Positions 1 to 10,260 of a stretch of 64,000 nt of DNA are shown here, one piece after another. Source of the DNA: Pterois miles. Its lineage: Eukaryota; Chordata; Actinopteri; Perciformes; Scorpaenidae. The translations under genes were made by a program, and so were the position numbers. The DNA is taken from the NCBI GenBank assembly GCA_947000775.1, contig CAMQGK010000171.1, positions 2,741,001 through 2,805,000 on the forward strand, written 5' to 3'. The notes under the pieces are model-generated. The model was not told where the DNA came from. It saw nothing but the letters and a program-made list of their open reading frames with translations, and ran no database searches. Positions within the stretch are counted from its first letter, which is position 1. Every line of letters starts with the position of its first letter.

Positions 1-334
1 GTAGCATTATGAAGACAATGGAGTGGAAGTACTGCTGGGTCTTTGTGGTAATCACTTATAGGTGCCCTTTGGACCCTTCCTTCCTTCGAAAAAGTACAAA
101 ATGCGAGGCTCCCTCAAAAATAATCTCTGTAGTGTTTGAACAAACTGAAAATACCTTTATTTTACAAGGCAATAATTGTTAATTGTTTAAAATGACCAAT
201 GTGTTGTGATCAACATAGGTCTTCATTAGGGTCACCGAATTTAGCAGCAGCTCTATTTTTGAGGGAGCCTTGTATTTTATATTTTTTTGAGATGGCATTT
301 CACCCATGTCCTGAGCCCTTCACAAGACTGAATG
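1..334 (+). repeat. Foldback interspersed repeat, copy 1 (cut by window edge)
   Basis: This copy aligns along most of its length with 2871-3193 in the same orientation; both carry 'atgaagacaatgga' near the start and 'aggctccctcaaaaataat' inside. It has its own inverted arms: 88-122 is complementary to 254-288 with few mismatches, around a centre of about 130 bp. The right arm continues to 334 and is complementary to the left arm of copy 2 (2961-3043), so the ancestral arms were about 80 bp. Copy 1 has lost about 60 bp of its left arm. No coding capacity is visible. A non-autonomous foldback or MITE-like element is the likeliest identity; the family is not named. Confidence 0.7.
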
Positions 335-2094
335 AACTTAAATAGTTTTATTTTGAAAAGATTGCAGTGGACTGGATGTTGCTGGACATTTAGAGGAAAA
401 TGCATTGAAAATGTGGAATAACTTTTCATGAGGTATCACATGAACTGCTGTATAAGGATACGTTATAGTAGAACATCCCTATCCAGCTGAAACTACCAAA
501 GCTATTAGCTCAGAGAGCCGCTTCCTGTCTTTACTTTGGGTTGGACTCTGAGACAAGTGTTTTAAATTCGTTTTTCCAACGTCTCCGCATGGGATTAGCA
601 CAGCTAGATTTCTGATGGAGAAACCTATTTTCTTGGCCAATATGTGTATAAGGGTTTCTAACTGGGTTTTTATAATTGTGCATGACAAAAGATTTCATAT
701 AGGAAGCAGCAGATGAAGGATTTATTCAAAATAATTAATTCAAAGTGCAACAACTGACACCAACTCACTTCTAGAAGTCTAAATCACAGCTGAGCAGTTG
801 ACCACGTGCAAAATTCAGACACATTCCCACTGCAACGACAAACTGCATCGTCTCTGACGAAAGAGTCTCACTGTGCTGTTAACACAAATTCTTTGATAAA
901 AAAAAAAAAAAAAAAACTTTGAGAAGCAGCGTCTATCTCTAATACACTAAGTAACCTGGTTTCTTGTGTACATATCACTGTACGGACTGATCCCCACAAA
1001 ATGTCCCAAACCCACACTTCGCTTCAAACCAAGTCAATTTTATTTGTTATTATTTGTTTAATGTCACCTTTTTCTCCTGTGGAAACCAATTTATCCACTT
1101 AAAGAATTTGTTTAGTGGGTGGAACCAGTAGCTCAGGACAGGATTTGCATTGTGGGGTAAATATAACTGTTTATTGGATGCATCTGTGTATATGTATGTG
1201 CATGTTTCTGCTGACATAAGTGTGTGTATGTGTGTGTTGTCAGTGCTTCACAGAGAGACTGGACAGAGGAGGCCATTATGCTCTGTAGGTCTGATCCCTG
1301 GATTAGTGAAGAAAGAGAAGATCATTGTCATTACTCTCCTTCCTTCTGTGTACTCTCCTCTTGTCTTCCACCACTTACAAGATAAACCAGTGCAGCAGTA
1401 GCAGCCCATGTTTGTATTCCCAGGGGCACCATGTCTGACATAATGAGAGGTCCTTCAGACCTGGGAGAGCGCAAGTGTGTGCGTTCATGCATGCGTGCGT
1501 GTCAACAAGGTGGAGGTGAAGCTGAGGGATGCTCAAGACTCAATTGCTGTTTCATGGGTTTCACAGTGTCCTTGTCTCATGTATATGCAAGTGTACTGGG
1601 CAAACATCTACATTCCCTTTATACTCCTAGGTCTCCCTTTACATAATGTCTCCTGTCCTGACATTGTTCACATGATAATTTTAGGTAATTTCATAATCAT
1701 ACATTTCTGATTTCCGAAGTGTTTAATGGTCCCTTAAAAAGTTTTATTAGCTTTCAGTCTGGTACAGATGTCACCTATATTTTCTAATGTTTTAAAGGTT
1801 CATTCAGCAGTATTATGAGTTATTGGCAGGCAGAAAACACAGTCAGTTTTGGATGCACAACAAAGGTGTGTGTGTGTTTTGCACTTACTGCATGAATTAC
1901 AACAAATACACCATACTTTTATGGTTTCAGTTGTATATTTTGCCATGAGTTGCACTTGTACCCTTTATAGCTGTACCTAAAATAATGCACTGTAATTTAT
2001 ATATATCCCACAAAATCAATTTGTAATCAACGTGAATCAGAGAAAAAATGTCAAATGTCATGTAGGGGGGAGGTCAGGGTGCATGGGTAGGTCA
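335..2094. other. Unassigned AT-rich DNA, no gene seen
   Basis: No convincing exon, RNA gene or repeat boundary is seen here. It contains a 19-base A run (898-916), short TG-rich stretches near 1187-1236 and 1465-1503, and small chance open frames without recognisable domains. Confidence 0.5.
898..916. repeat. Poly-A run (19 bp)
   Basis: An uninterrupted A homopolymer. No retrocopy body or target-site duplication is evident around it. Confidence 0.9.
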
Positions 2095-2211
2095 AAAAAT
2101 GCTGAACTTTTGCCCAGGAAGCTGGTGTTTGTATCCATGAAAACCAAAAGTCACTGTTCATTTATGTCACATAACTTCTGTAAGTTATTTTAACCCAAAC
2201 CACAATCTTTT
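2095..2211. repeat. Probable remnant of an old interspersed repeat beside a SINE
   Basis: The 'taacccaaaccacaatctt' stretch resembles 'taacctaaaccataatctt' near 6149-6167, which suggests a shared old repeat. Its last 9 bases (2203-2211, CAATCTTTT) form the left target-site duplication of the SINE that follows. Confidence 0.4.
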
Positions 2212-2558
2212 CTTATCCATCGTCACGGGGGGGCTGGAGCCGATCCCAGTTGGCATTGGGCGAAGGCGGGGTTCACCCTGGACTGGTCGCCAGTCCATCG
2301 CAGGGCACATAGAGACAGACAACACAGAGACAGACAACCTTCACGCTCACATTCACACCTACGGGCAATTTAGAGTGATCAATTAACCTAAACAGCATGT
2401 CTTTGGACGGTGGGAGGAAGCCGGAGTACCCGGAGAAAACCCGCGCTTACACAGGGAGAACATGCAAACTCCACACAGAAGAGTCCCAAGCCAAAATCGA
2501 ACCTGCAACCCTCTTGCTGTGAGGCAACAGCGCTAACCACTGCACCACCGTGCAGCCC
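2212..2558 (-). mobile_element. tRNA-headed SINE-type element, near full length
   Basis: Read on the minus strand it starts with a tRNA-like pol III promoter: A-box-like TGGTGCAGTGG (2537-2547) and a B-box-like GGTTCGATT near 2500. A body follows that is shared with 62197-62506, 4945-5080 and 32644-33365 ('ccaaagacatgctgtt', 'gatggactggcgacc' type blocks). It is bounded by the 9-bp direct repeat CAATCTTTT at 2203-2211 and 2559-2567, the expected trace of LINE-mediated integration. The family is common in percomorph genomes; I do not assign a database name. Confidence 0.85.
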
Positions 2559-2575
2559 CAATCTTTTTAAACTGG

Positions 2576-2666
2576 GTGTGAAATGGTAGGTGGGGGGGTG
2601 CTAGTTTCCCTTTTGGGAATTGGGGGGGTGCCCAAAAGAAAGGAAAAAACCCCCAAACCGCGGGGG
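2576..2666. repeat. G-rich and C-rich low-complexity stretch
   Basis: Runs of six to seven G occur on one strand (for example 2591-2597), with a short C run and a CpG-containing GGGG tract around 2650-2667. It lies directly between two SINE pieces and may be degraded SINE body plus slippage. Confidence 0.5.
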
Positions 2667-2809
2667 GCGCTTGTCAGGAACGCCCCCACTCTGACGTCTC
2701 TCCATTAATGCATGTGTGTGTTTCAGGCAGCATGTCCATGTGGTTTGGTGTTTGTTTCCATTGTGGGCTAATAAAGGTAGATCTTCTCTTCTTCTTCTTC
2801 TTCTTCTTA
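2667..2809 (+). mobile_element. 3' end of a tRNA-type SINE with (TTC)n tail
   Basis: This matches the reverse complement of the 63004-63150 part of another SINE: 'gcgcttgtcagga', 'ctctgac.tctctccatt.a' and the tail 'gggctaataaaggtagatc'. It ends in a (CTT)n tail at 2782-2809. The tRNA-like head is absent, so it is a 5'-truncated copy. Confidence 0.75.
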
Positions 2810-2870
2810 TACCTAACTAAATAGTTTTGTTGCCTAAACTTAACTAAGTCAATCCTTTCCTAAACCTCAG
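2810..2870. repeat. 'TTTTGTTGCCTAAAC' repeat fragment
   Basis: It contains TAGTTTTGTTGCCT (2822-2835), found again at 23872-23885 and, inverted with one change, at 53204-53217. These are three remnants of one interspersed family. Confidence 0.55.
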
Positions 2871-3193
2871 TAGTTTTATGAAGACAATGGAATAGAAGTG
2901 CTGCTGGGTCTATGTGGTAATCACTTCCAGGTGCTCTTTGGATCCTTCGGGTGTATTGGGCTCATTCAGTATTGTGAAGGGCTCATTGTATGGGTGGAAT
3001 GCCATCTCAAGAAAGTACAAAATGCAAGGCTCCCTCAAAAATAATCCAAGGCACTCTGTAGTGTTTGAACAAATTTATAATACATTTACATGGCAATAAT
3101 TGTTTAAAAACAATGCGTTGCAACCAAGATGGGTCTTCATAAGGGTCACTGCCAGCATTCAGCAGCAGCTCTGGTTTTGAGGGAGCCTTTGCG
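2871..3193 (+). repeat. Foldback interspersed repeat, copy 2
   Basis: Second direct copy of the repeat at 1-334, about 2.87 kb downstream. It keeps the complete left arm (2961-3043), which pairs with the right arm of copy 1 (254-334). Its own right arm stops after 'gagggagccttt' near 3190. The centre contains 'tctgtagtgtttgaacaa', as in copy 1. It is non-coding. The two copies differ by substitutions and by complementary arm losses, so neither is an intact element. Confidence 0.7.
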
Positions 3194-4937
3194 GGTTTTC
3201 TTCTGAAACAATATAAAAATTGCCTGATTCAAAGAGAAATAAGTCTACTTTCTTGAAAATTCATTTTGAATCTATTTTGACTTGAACATTTTTAGTTTGA
3301 GCAGCTAGAAAACACTTTGATTTATATGTGTGTCCATAACTCACTGTTTACGATGCATTATTATTGTTTACATAGTTGATCCATATGACATCTCATCTGT
3401 CTTTTTGGCGTTGATGTGGCCATATGTGTCTATGACCACCCTGCTCATGTTTTGGACGAGCGTATCTTGTGCACGCTTTGAATTTATGTTTTTGTGTTCC
3501 CCAATTATAACGCTATCACTGTAAAAATGTAATATAAGCATTTGACCAGCAAGGATCTCTATTTTGCTTTGCCTTTGTGTGATGTCATTGCCAGAAAGTG
3601 CACATGGGCCTGCGAGGCATCGACTAACGGGTTCTCCGTTTGATGTGCATTTCCCAAACTTCTCCTTCCAAACTTCACCACCTTTCTCGGGTGGTCGCAC
3701 ATTGTCTCTCCACTCTGCTGTTTACACCCGTGCGCCTTTGATTCAAACATCTATTTGTTTTCTGAAGCCTCGGCTTTGTGTACCATGAGGCAAGATAAAT
3801 ATTTTGGAGCTTCTTGGGCATAAATAATTGATTTATGTCACACAGCAAAGCACGGCATCCCCACTTCACACAGCCCCGGCGGTGCTTTGTTTTGGGCCAG
3901 AGTATGACTGAGAGGACAATAATGTTTATCCTGGTGGTACTGCAATTAACAGAAGAAAACAGCTGCATGCATGCATCCGAGGCTGCGTCGAATTAAAAAG
4001 CGATTGCGAACAAGTACAACTCTGGCTTTTGTTTACGTGTGGCGAGGGAGAGCAGTAAACAGAACTGGGTGAGGCGGGTGAGGGATACGGCCCCTCTGAT
4101 GGGAGAGCTGCAAATTGATTCACACACATGCCAAGAAGGTTCAGATAGGTCTGTTGATCTGTCGGTCAGATGTCTGTCTTTTGACTGTCTGCTTTTGTGT
4201 ATATTTTACAGTGATGTTGCTCTGTCCTTTCAGCTTCTCTTTGTCCGTCCCGTCTTTCCCTCTCTTTCACTGTCTCTCTCACACACACACATACTCGCAC
4301 ACACTCGCACAGAAATTCTCATTACCTCATTAGCAGAGGCAGCTCTCATTTAGCTCTTTAATGACGGTTCTAGATGAATGGGCCTGGTGCTGATCCCAGT
4401 GCTGTGACTGGATTAGTGATAATGACTGATCTATGGGAAGTGTGACAGCCTCATCTCAACTCTCCCCAGGTCTCATCCTCTAGCCCGGGGCCAATCGAAG
4501 TGAGGTCCGCACGCCAAGTCTGGCCCCTTCACACAGTTTAGGACTTCATGAGACGACCCCTGCTGGCTCTGTTTCAGAGTATGAAGAGATTAGTTGTTGG
4601 TCAGACTTTTTCAATCTGTTTTTGTGCATCAAAGGTGTGATTTTCAGAAAAGAAGTGATTTTTGTTGTGTCATTATGGAATAAATTATTGTTTTATTCTG
4701 CTAAGATGCCATTATCCATTAAGTTTAGGATCTATAATTGCATACCATACTGTATGCATGTAGTCATGAATGAGTTTATCGTATCCTTGTGTTTTGGGCT
4801 GTTTTGTGTATACCGCACTTTATTATCAGTTTTAATTATTATAAAGGCCCTACGCATTGCAAACTGCCTTAGGTTATAAATGCTGTGGTATGTGCCATTG
4901 GTTCTTGCTAGATACTTGTCCCTATTAAACTAAACAC
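3194..4937. other. Mostly unique DNA, no gene seen
   Basis: No recognisable exon or RNA is present. There is a CT/CA-rich patch at 4258-4308. The open frames crossing 3368-3968 and 4039-4353 show no domain, splice context or periodic codon bias that I can support. Confidence 0.5.
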
Positions 4938-4944
4938 TAAATAT

Positions 4945-5080
4945 CCATCCATCTATCCATCCATCCATCTACAACTGCTTATCCCATTCAGGGTCGCGGA
5001 GGGCGGGGTCATTGGGCGAAGGTGGGGTACACTCTGGACAGGTTGCCAGTCCATCACAGGGCCGACACAGAGACAGACAA
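4945..5080 (-). mobile_element. 5'-truncated SINE-type copy with (ATGG)n tail
   Basis: Minus-strand copy of the same family as 2212-2558, retaining only the 3' part and its (ATGG)n tail, seen as CCATC units at 4945-4970 on the plus strand. It is flanked by direct TAAATAT repeats at 4938-4944 and 5081-5087. Truncation of the 5' end together with a target duplication is the signature of target-primed reverse transcription. Confidence 0.8.
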
Positions 5081-5087
5081 TAAATAT

Positions 5088-5989
5088 AAGCATTGTATAT
5101 TCCAGGTTCAGCTCCAGCTGGGGACCTTTGTTGCATTGCTTTAATAGTAACTCCCCAGCAAAACCTAAGGTTCAATAATTGAATATAATTTTATTTATTT
5201 ATTTATTTTTTTTGCATGTCTGATTTAATTTTAAAACATTTTTGAGTTCTTCAGTGAAGCATTATTCTTAATTTTGAAGCCAACTTGAACAGGATTAAAG
5301 TCTTTGGGATGTCGGGACACATGATGAGTTTAGATAAGTTTTTATCACGAGATATTAACGTGTCCTCAGCGATCACATACTGACACACTCCTTTTCATCT
5401 TGTCTGAATGTGTATATGGTGCATGTTGACACTTGTAGTTATGTGTCGACATCTGAGTCAAGTCAGGTTTACCGTCAATCCCACCATCATGCCACATATT
5501 TAAGCCAGAGGCCCCAGCTTGATTCCCTACAGTCGGCCCTCAGCTGATTCATCAGAGCCGCCAGTCGACCCCCAGCATCTATAGACCTGGGGTCTCCAGT
5601 CTAAGACCACAGGGGGCTGGGATCTCTGTCTGGAACACCCAGCAAGACCACTGAGACCCACTGAGGGCCAGGCAGGCTGAATTAGTTCAGGCTATTATGG
5701 AGCTGGAGGTGTGCATTAAGACCTTATTAAGTCTGAGTGGTTAGGTAGCACTTTGTAGCATCGACAAGGAGCTGCTCAGACTGCTGATAACGCCCTTACT
5801 GTTTGTGGTGGGAATAGTAAGAAATAGTAAATACATTAACAAAATAAATATGTCAAGATATTGTAACACAAAGTACAAAAAAATCAAATAATACAATATA
5901 ATTGGATGCACAGTTGCACAGAAAAGCAGTATTTAAAACACATTTACTCAAACATTCGTATGGCATCTTTGTGTAATTCACAATGTTAA
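5088..5989. other. Unassigned DNA, no gene seen
   Basis: An A/T-rich low-complexity patch lies at 5186-5213. A GC-richer stretch at 5490-5680 contains a short imperfect dyad around 5567-5594. No exon or repeat family is recognised. Confidence 0.45.
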
Positions 5990-6230
5990 GCAATGTTTAC
6001 TGCAACCGAAACGTGATGCCGAGGGGTCATAATGTGTTTGCTTCAACATGGGAGGCTGCTGCTCATATTCCCTCTCCTACATCAACATTGGTTTCTTTTT
6101 ACCATGATGACGAAGGTTTCCTAACCTTCGTCATCATGTAGCTCTTTTAACCTAAACCATAATCTTTCTCTGACACTAACCAAATCTCAACCGCGGTGGC
6201 ATCACATCAGAAAATGGTCAAATGAACCAT
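5990..6230. repeat. Probable interspersed repeat containing a perfect hairpin
   Basis: It carries a perfect 16-bp inverted repeat (6103-6118 with 6123-6138, loop of 4) followed by 'taacctaaaccataatctt', similar to 2191-2210. This suits a degraded foldback-type element. Confidence 0.5.
6103..6138. other. Perfect 16-bp stem, 4-nt loop hairpin
   Basis: CATGATGACGAAGGTT at 6103-6118 is exactly complementary to 6123-6138, with loop TCCT. No T run follows that would make it resemble a pol III terminator. No miRNA-like bulges are present in the stem. Confidence 0.9.
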
Positions 6231-6589
6231 TTTTGTCATACTGATTTGTAACACTTTTGGTAGAAAATGCTTACATGCAAAAAACAAAATCTCACCATGT
6301 TTTATATATAAGAGCAACAGTTTCTATTAGTATTTGTAAAACTTTTCAATCACAGTATTCAGAAGTGTTTTTTGTTTATCTGCATAAGAGTACTGCATCT
6401 GTGAAGTATGTCCTAACTGTACCAGAGTGTCTATCTCTGAGTGTGGGGTGAAGTCTAAGAGGGCTAGATAATGTAATACCCCCTCCCCTCCTCCTCCCCC
6501 TCACGTTACCCCACGGTGTGTGTGCCCAAGGCAGTGGGCGCCCTGGCTCCTGTGACTAGTGGGTTTGCTCCCTTCAGCAGCACCACTCA

Positions 6590-7045
6590 TCTCCCTCTTT
6601 AATGTCATTTAGCTGCGGGGTGGCCAGCGCCTCGCTCACCCATTAATCCCATTCCAAATGCCATAACATTTCCCAAAAAGCCCCTGCTTCTTAAAGCCGA
6701 TAATTAGAATGTCTATTTAAAGTTCACCGCTCTCCCTTGCCGTTATCAATTAAAAGACGTTTAAAGGAGATCGGTGGCAATCGTCAACAAATTAAATCTC
6801 TTCCTCGCTCTTTGACGTTGAGTCTAGAATGCGTAATAGGGGTCACAAAAGGCTTCGTGGAAAGGGAAATTTCCAAACAGCCCTGGCGAGTGGAAGAGCA
6901 TCCGTAATTCACTGTCGCTGGCAGTAGATGCAGTATGAGTGGAGTGGCTTTATCGCCATGTGATATAATTTGATAAAAGTACAAATTAGATGAAGAGAAG
7001 AGGCCGAGTGAGGTCCCGATTAACATTATCAAAGCTTGGGCCAAA
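6590..7045. promoter_or_regulatory. Candidate conserved non-coding (enhancer-like) block
   Basis: A repeat-free block with binding-site-like words: TAATCC (6644-6649, Otx/bicoid-like), several TTAAT/ATTA words, and ATCAAAG (7028-7034, TCF/LEF-like). It has no open reading frame with exon character. The call rests on composition and short motifs only; conservation in other fish is not tested here. Confidence 0.3.
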
Positions 7046-7240
7046 AGGACAGTAAGGTCAACTAACCAACAGACAGAACAACATAGGTTTTAATGAGATG
7101 AATGCTAGTAAAAATCATTATCAAAAGCCTCACATTCGTCTCCCTGCTCATTATGTTTGTGCAGTGAAAATTAATGTCTTATTGTTTGTTATATAACCAT
7201 ATAAGATAAGACACCCCAGGTGAGCAGAGGGAAAATGTTT

Positions 7241-8300
7241 GACTAATAGATATCACTATGAAACTTTCCTAGTTGATAACTTACATTAAGGCAATCTATT
7301 TTGTTGTATAACAAGTTTTCTGCTAGTTTATGTTTGCATACATTTCCAGAACAGAAATGTGAACACTGGATGAAGCCAGGTTTAAAATTCTTGCTTCATT
7401 TTGTTGACATATTAGAGTCAAAGGATCTGCATGGAGGAAATTTTAGATATCTCTTTGTATCACTCCATGAACTATTGTCAACAACCATTAAAAAAAAACA
7501 TTTTTGCCATGTTTTTAGGAAAAAAATGTTCGATATATCAGGCATGAATGATATCTGAACAAACCCTTTTGTAAAAACCTTCAGAATACAGATAGAAATG
7601 CAACTGGAAAGTTTGGTGAATGTAATGGAAGCGGAGATTTCTGGCTCAGAGAAAAACTCATTTTGAGAAACAGCCTTTTAAATGTTTTATAAAATTACAT
7701 ACATTTTAGTGAATAGCTTAAGAAAATTTAACTAATAGACATCACCAACCTTCCCCGGTTGATTACTTACATTAAGACAATTATTTTTGCATTACAAGCT
7801 TTCTTCAAGTTTATGTATAGATATGGAAATGATGTATTAGCTTATCAATTATGTGATAATTTGCGTACATTTCCAGAACAGAAATCTGAACATTGGATAA
7901 AGCCAGGTTCAAAATTCATTTGTTGACAAATTAGGGGCATAGGTTTTTACACTGGGAATTCTGGATGCCTCTTTTTATTACTTAATACACATAAATCATA
8001 CACACATAAAAACCTAATACATAAATCCTGTCAAAATACTGTCAACAGATTTTCCCCATGTTTTTAGGGATAAAATGGTCTATAAATCAGGCTATGAATG
8101 ATATATGAACAAACCCCTTGTGTAAAAAAAACTTTCACAATATAGATAGGAATGAAACTGGGGAGGCTGGTGAACGTAAATGCTGCTGAAGTGCAGATTT
8201 CTGGTTCAGAGTTTGAGAAAACTAACTAAACAGCCTTGTTTGATAAAATGATAAAAGATAATATGCTATACTTTTTGGTGAATAGGCTAAAAAATTGTTA
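7241..8300 (+). repeat. Tandem duplication of a ~490-bp unit (two copies)
   Basis: Unit 1 spans 7241-7730 and unit 2 spans 7731-8299; a third copy begins 'actaatagat' at 8300 and stops. Shared blocks in the same order include 'acatttccagaacagaaat', 'gataaagccaggtt' or close variants, 'ccatgtttttagg', 'atgaatgatat.tgaacaaa' and 'gtgaatag'. Unit 2 has about 45 bp near 7822-7865 that unit 1 lacks, plus an A/C-rich insertion near 7983-8030. The units are clearly diverged. The only open frame (7301-7558) is not kept in unit 2, so the repeat is non-coding. Confidence 0.8.
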
Positions 8301-8312
8301 CTAATAGATTAC

Positions 8313-8559
8313 TATTGTATTAAATGTTATGGTTACATTTGCAAATGGGGTACTATCTAATGCTAACTGTTGGTGAATGTAGGGGAAATCTATGCAGATA
8401 GACAAAATAGTAAAATAAACACCTGAAGGTGTATTTTGGATGTTTTCTTTCCACTAGTCTGAAAGAAGACATAGAAGCAAAATAGCACAAAATCTAATTA
8501 TTAATTAATGCTTTTATCTGTATTGTCTTACCTTAACACAGCCTTTTCTTTGACACATT
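8313..8559. other. Unassigned AT-rich DNA
   Basis: No gene, RNA or repeat boundary is recognised. Confidence 0.4.
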
Positions 8560-8930
8560 TCTAGTCTTATTCTTAAAAATATTGTATTAATGTGCATGTG
8601 GACTGTCGCATGATTCACAGGCTAACAAAGGCAAAACATTTGCATTTAATTTGACCCAAGAAAAAGAAATACTGGCGGCAGAAAGAAAATGTATTTTTGA
8701 GATTTTCATTTGGGGGCGTTGTCTCATTACCGGCTGACGATGATACATTAGTGTCGCTCACTGGAAAAGGATCATTTTCCAATGGAAGCCCAAACCTTAT
8801 TGTTGGGAATGTACCATCTGGATCTCAGAGGGCTCCGCTCCCACATCTATCTTCTCTGGGATAACACAGGAGCCGGCACAGGGAGGCAAGACTGATTGGT
8901 GATGAATTATGTATACTTTTAGCAAATTGT
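8560..8930. promoter_or_regulatory. Candidate regulatory block with a perfect octamer
   Basis: Repeat-free sequence containing ATTTGCAT (8638-8645, POU octamer) adjacent to TTTAATT. An enhancer role is inferred only from the motif and from the absence of repeats. Confidence 0.22.
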
Positions 8931-9600
8931 GATATTTGCCTGGCAATGTGATGCTACGTATGACATATACCCAAATCATCAGCATGAGCATGTGGCAAAT
9001 GATCATTTTTTGACATTTGATATGTGAAAAAATATTCAGTGTTTAACCAAGTAATTTTGAAACACATGCATTTAGCATCTTCATTGCATTTATACTGCAA
9101 GATACTGTATTTGTTAAAAAAAGTTCCTCTTTGTAGGGTAGAGTGACAGCCCAGGAGCAAGGCTGTAAAAAAAAAAGTCAACATATTATACAATTTGATG
9201 AATAACTTTTTGTTGGCTGTGTGCATGCATGCAAAGCCCATTATGTTTGATGTCGCTCTCAGGGGCACATAGTGTCCCCTTGTTCCTCCTACCTCTGACA
9301 GTGATGGGGTGAGCCTGAGGAGGTGTGCCCTCTAATAAAACATTTATATCCGGAGAAAACAGCATGTCCAGCTTCAGCCACAACACAGGCTTTGACACCA
9401 GGGGCTCTTTTGAAGTTAGCCACCAAGATTTAGAGACTTTTCTAAAGGGGGGCCCATTGTTCAGGACCCTCATCCCTTCACATTCCCTCCCCCTGCATCA
9501 AGACGCTTGGTGCTAAAGTCCCACAGTAGTCTTCAGACACTTCAAAAGAAGCCCCACATGAAAGGGCTCAGTTTGACCCCTTTGCCCAATAAGCAGCAGC
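8931..9600. other. Repeat-poor DNA, no gene seen
   Basis: Overlapping open frames on both strands (8954-9473 minus, 9325-9516 plus) show no recognisable domain. The overlap on both strands argues for chance openness. Confidence 0.4.
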
Positions 9601-10260
9601 TAAATTGGTGGATCGAAAAGTGGGGTAATTTGTATCAACTCAGTAAGTTATTATGCAGCTAAACAGGAAGGTCATGCCTTTGTGCCACGGCCTTAGCCCC
9701 AGCGCCATAGCAACGAGACATCAATGTAACATCAGTTCCCCAAAACACCGGCAAAATGATGCGTGTAAACAAGGCCTGATTGTGGCGAGACAATCAGCCT
9801 CCAATTGTGGCGCATCGGCGTGCAAAAGGAAGCAAAGTGAGGACAGGAAGTGTATGCATGGCACGGGATAACTGTCCTGCTTCGCCTGGGAGATAATATC
9901 TGATAATGGTAGGCTAATGATGCTTGGACTGATTGAATTAGGCCCGGGGTCCAGCGGGTCAGAGCCCCGGAGCCTACGAGTGACTCACCTTCCCCCCGCA
10001 GCTCCACATACACCCTCCTGGGAAAGGAGGCAAAAATCGGCATGTCCCCCCGGTCCCCCCCCTACCCTCTGGTCCCAGTTTTTACAGCTCAACCAAAATT
10101 CTCATGGCGCTAAAATCAATGTTGCCATTGTTGGGGCCAAACGGCACGTCCTGACCATGGCCAATGCAAAGAATTCCAAGTGGCAGGGCCTGCTGGCCTG
10201 TTGGGAGCTGCAGATTTGATTATGAGGAAGGCCAACGCTGTTTTTCAAGTCTGTCACATA
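9601..10260. promoter_or_regulatory. Candidate conserved non-coding block
   Basis: Long repeat-free sequence of moderate to high GC for this window. It contains TGTAAACA (9764-9771, forkhead-like), two direct copies of ATTGTGGCG (9779-9787 and 9804-9812, 25 bp apart; the TGTGG core is Runx-like) and two GATAAT words near 9892-9906. Open frames exist on both strands (9653-10219) but lack splice-like boundaries or domains. Confidence 0.3.

Noticed and set aside
1..3193. Pair of direct repeats as LTRs of a retrotransposon
   Set aside because: The 2.5 kb between them contains SINE pieces and no gag, protease or reverse transcriptase remains; the repeats have internal inverted arms, unlike LTRs.
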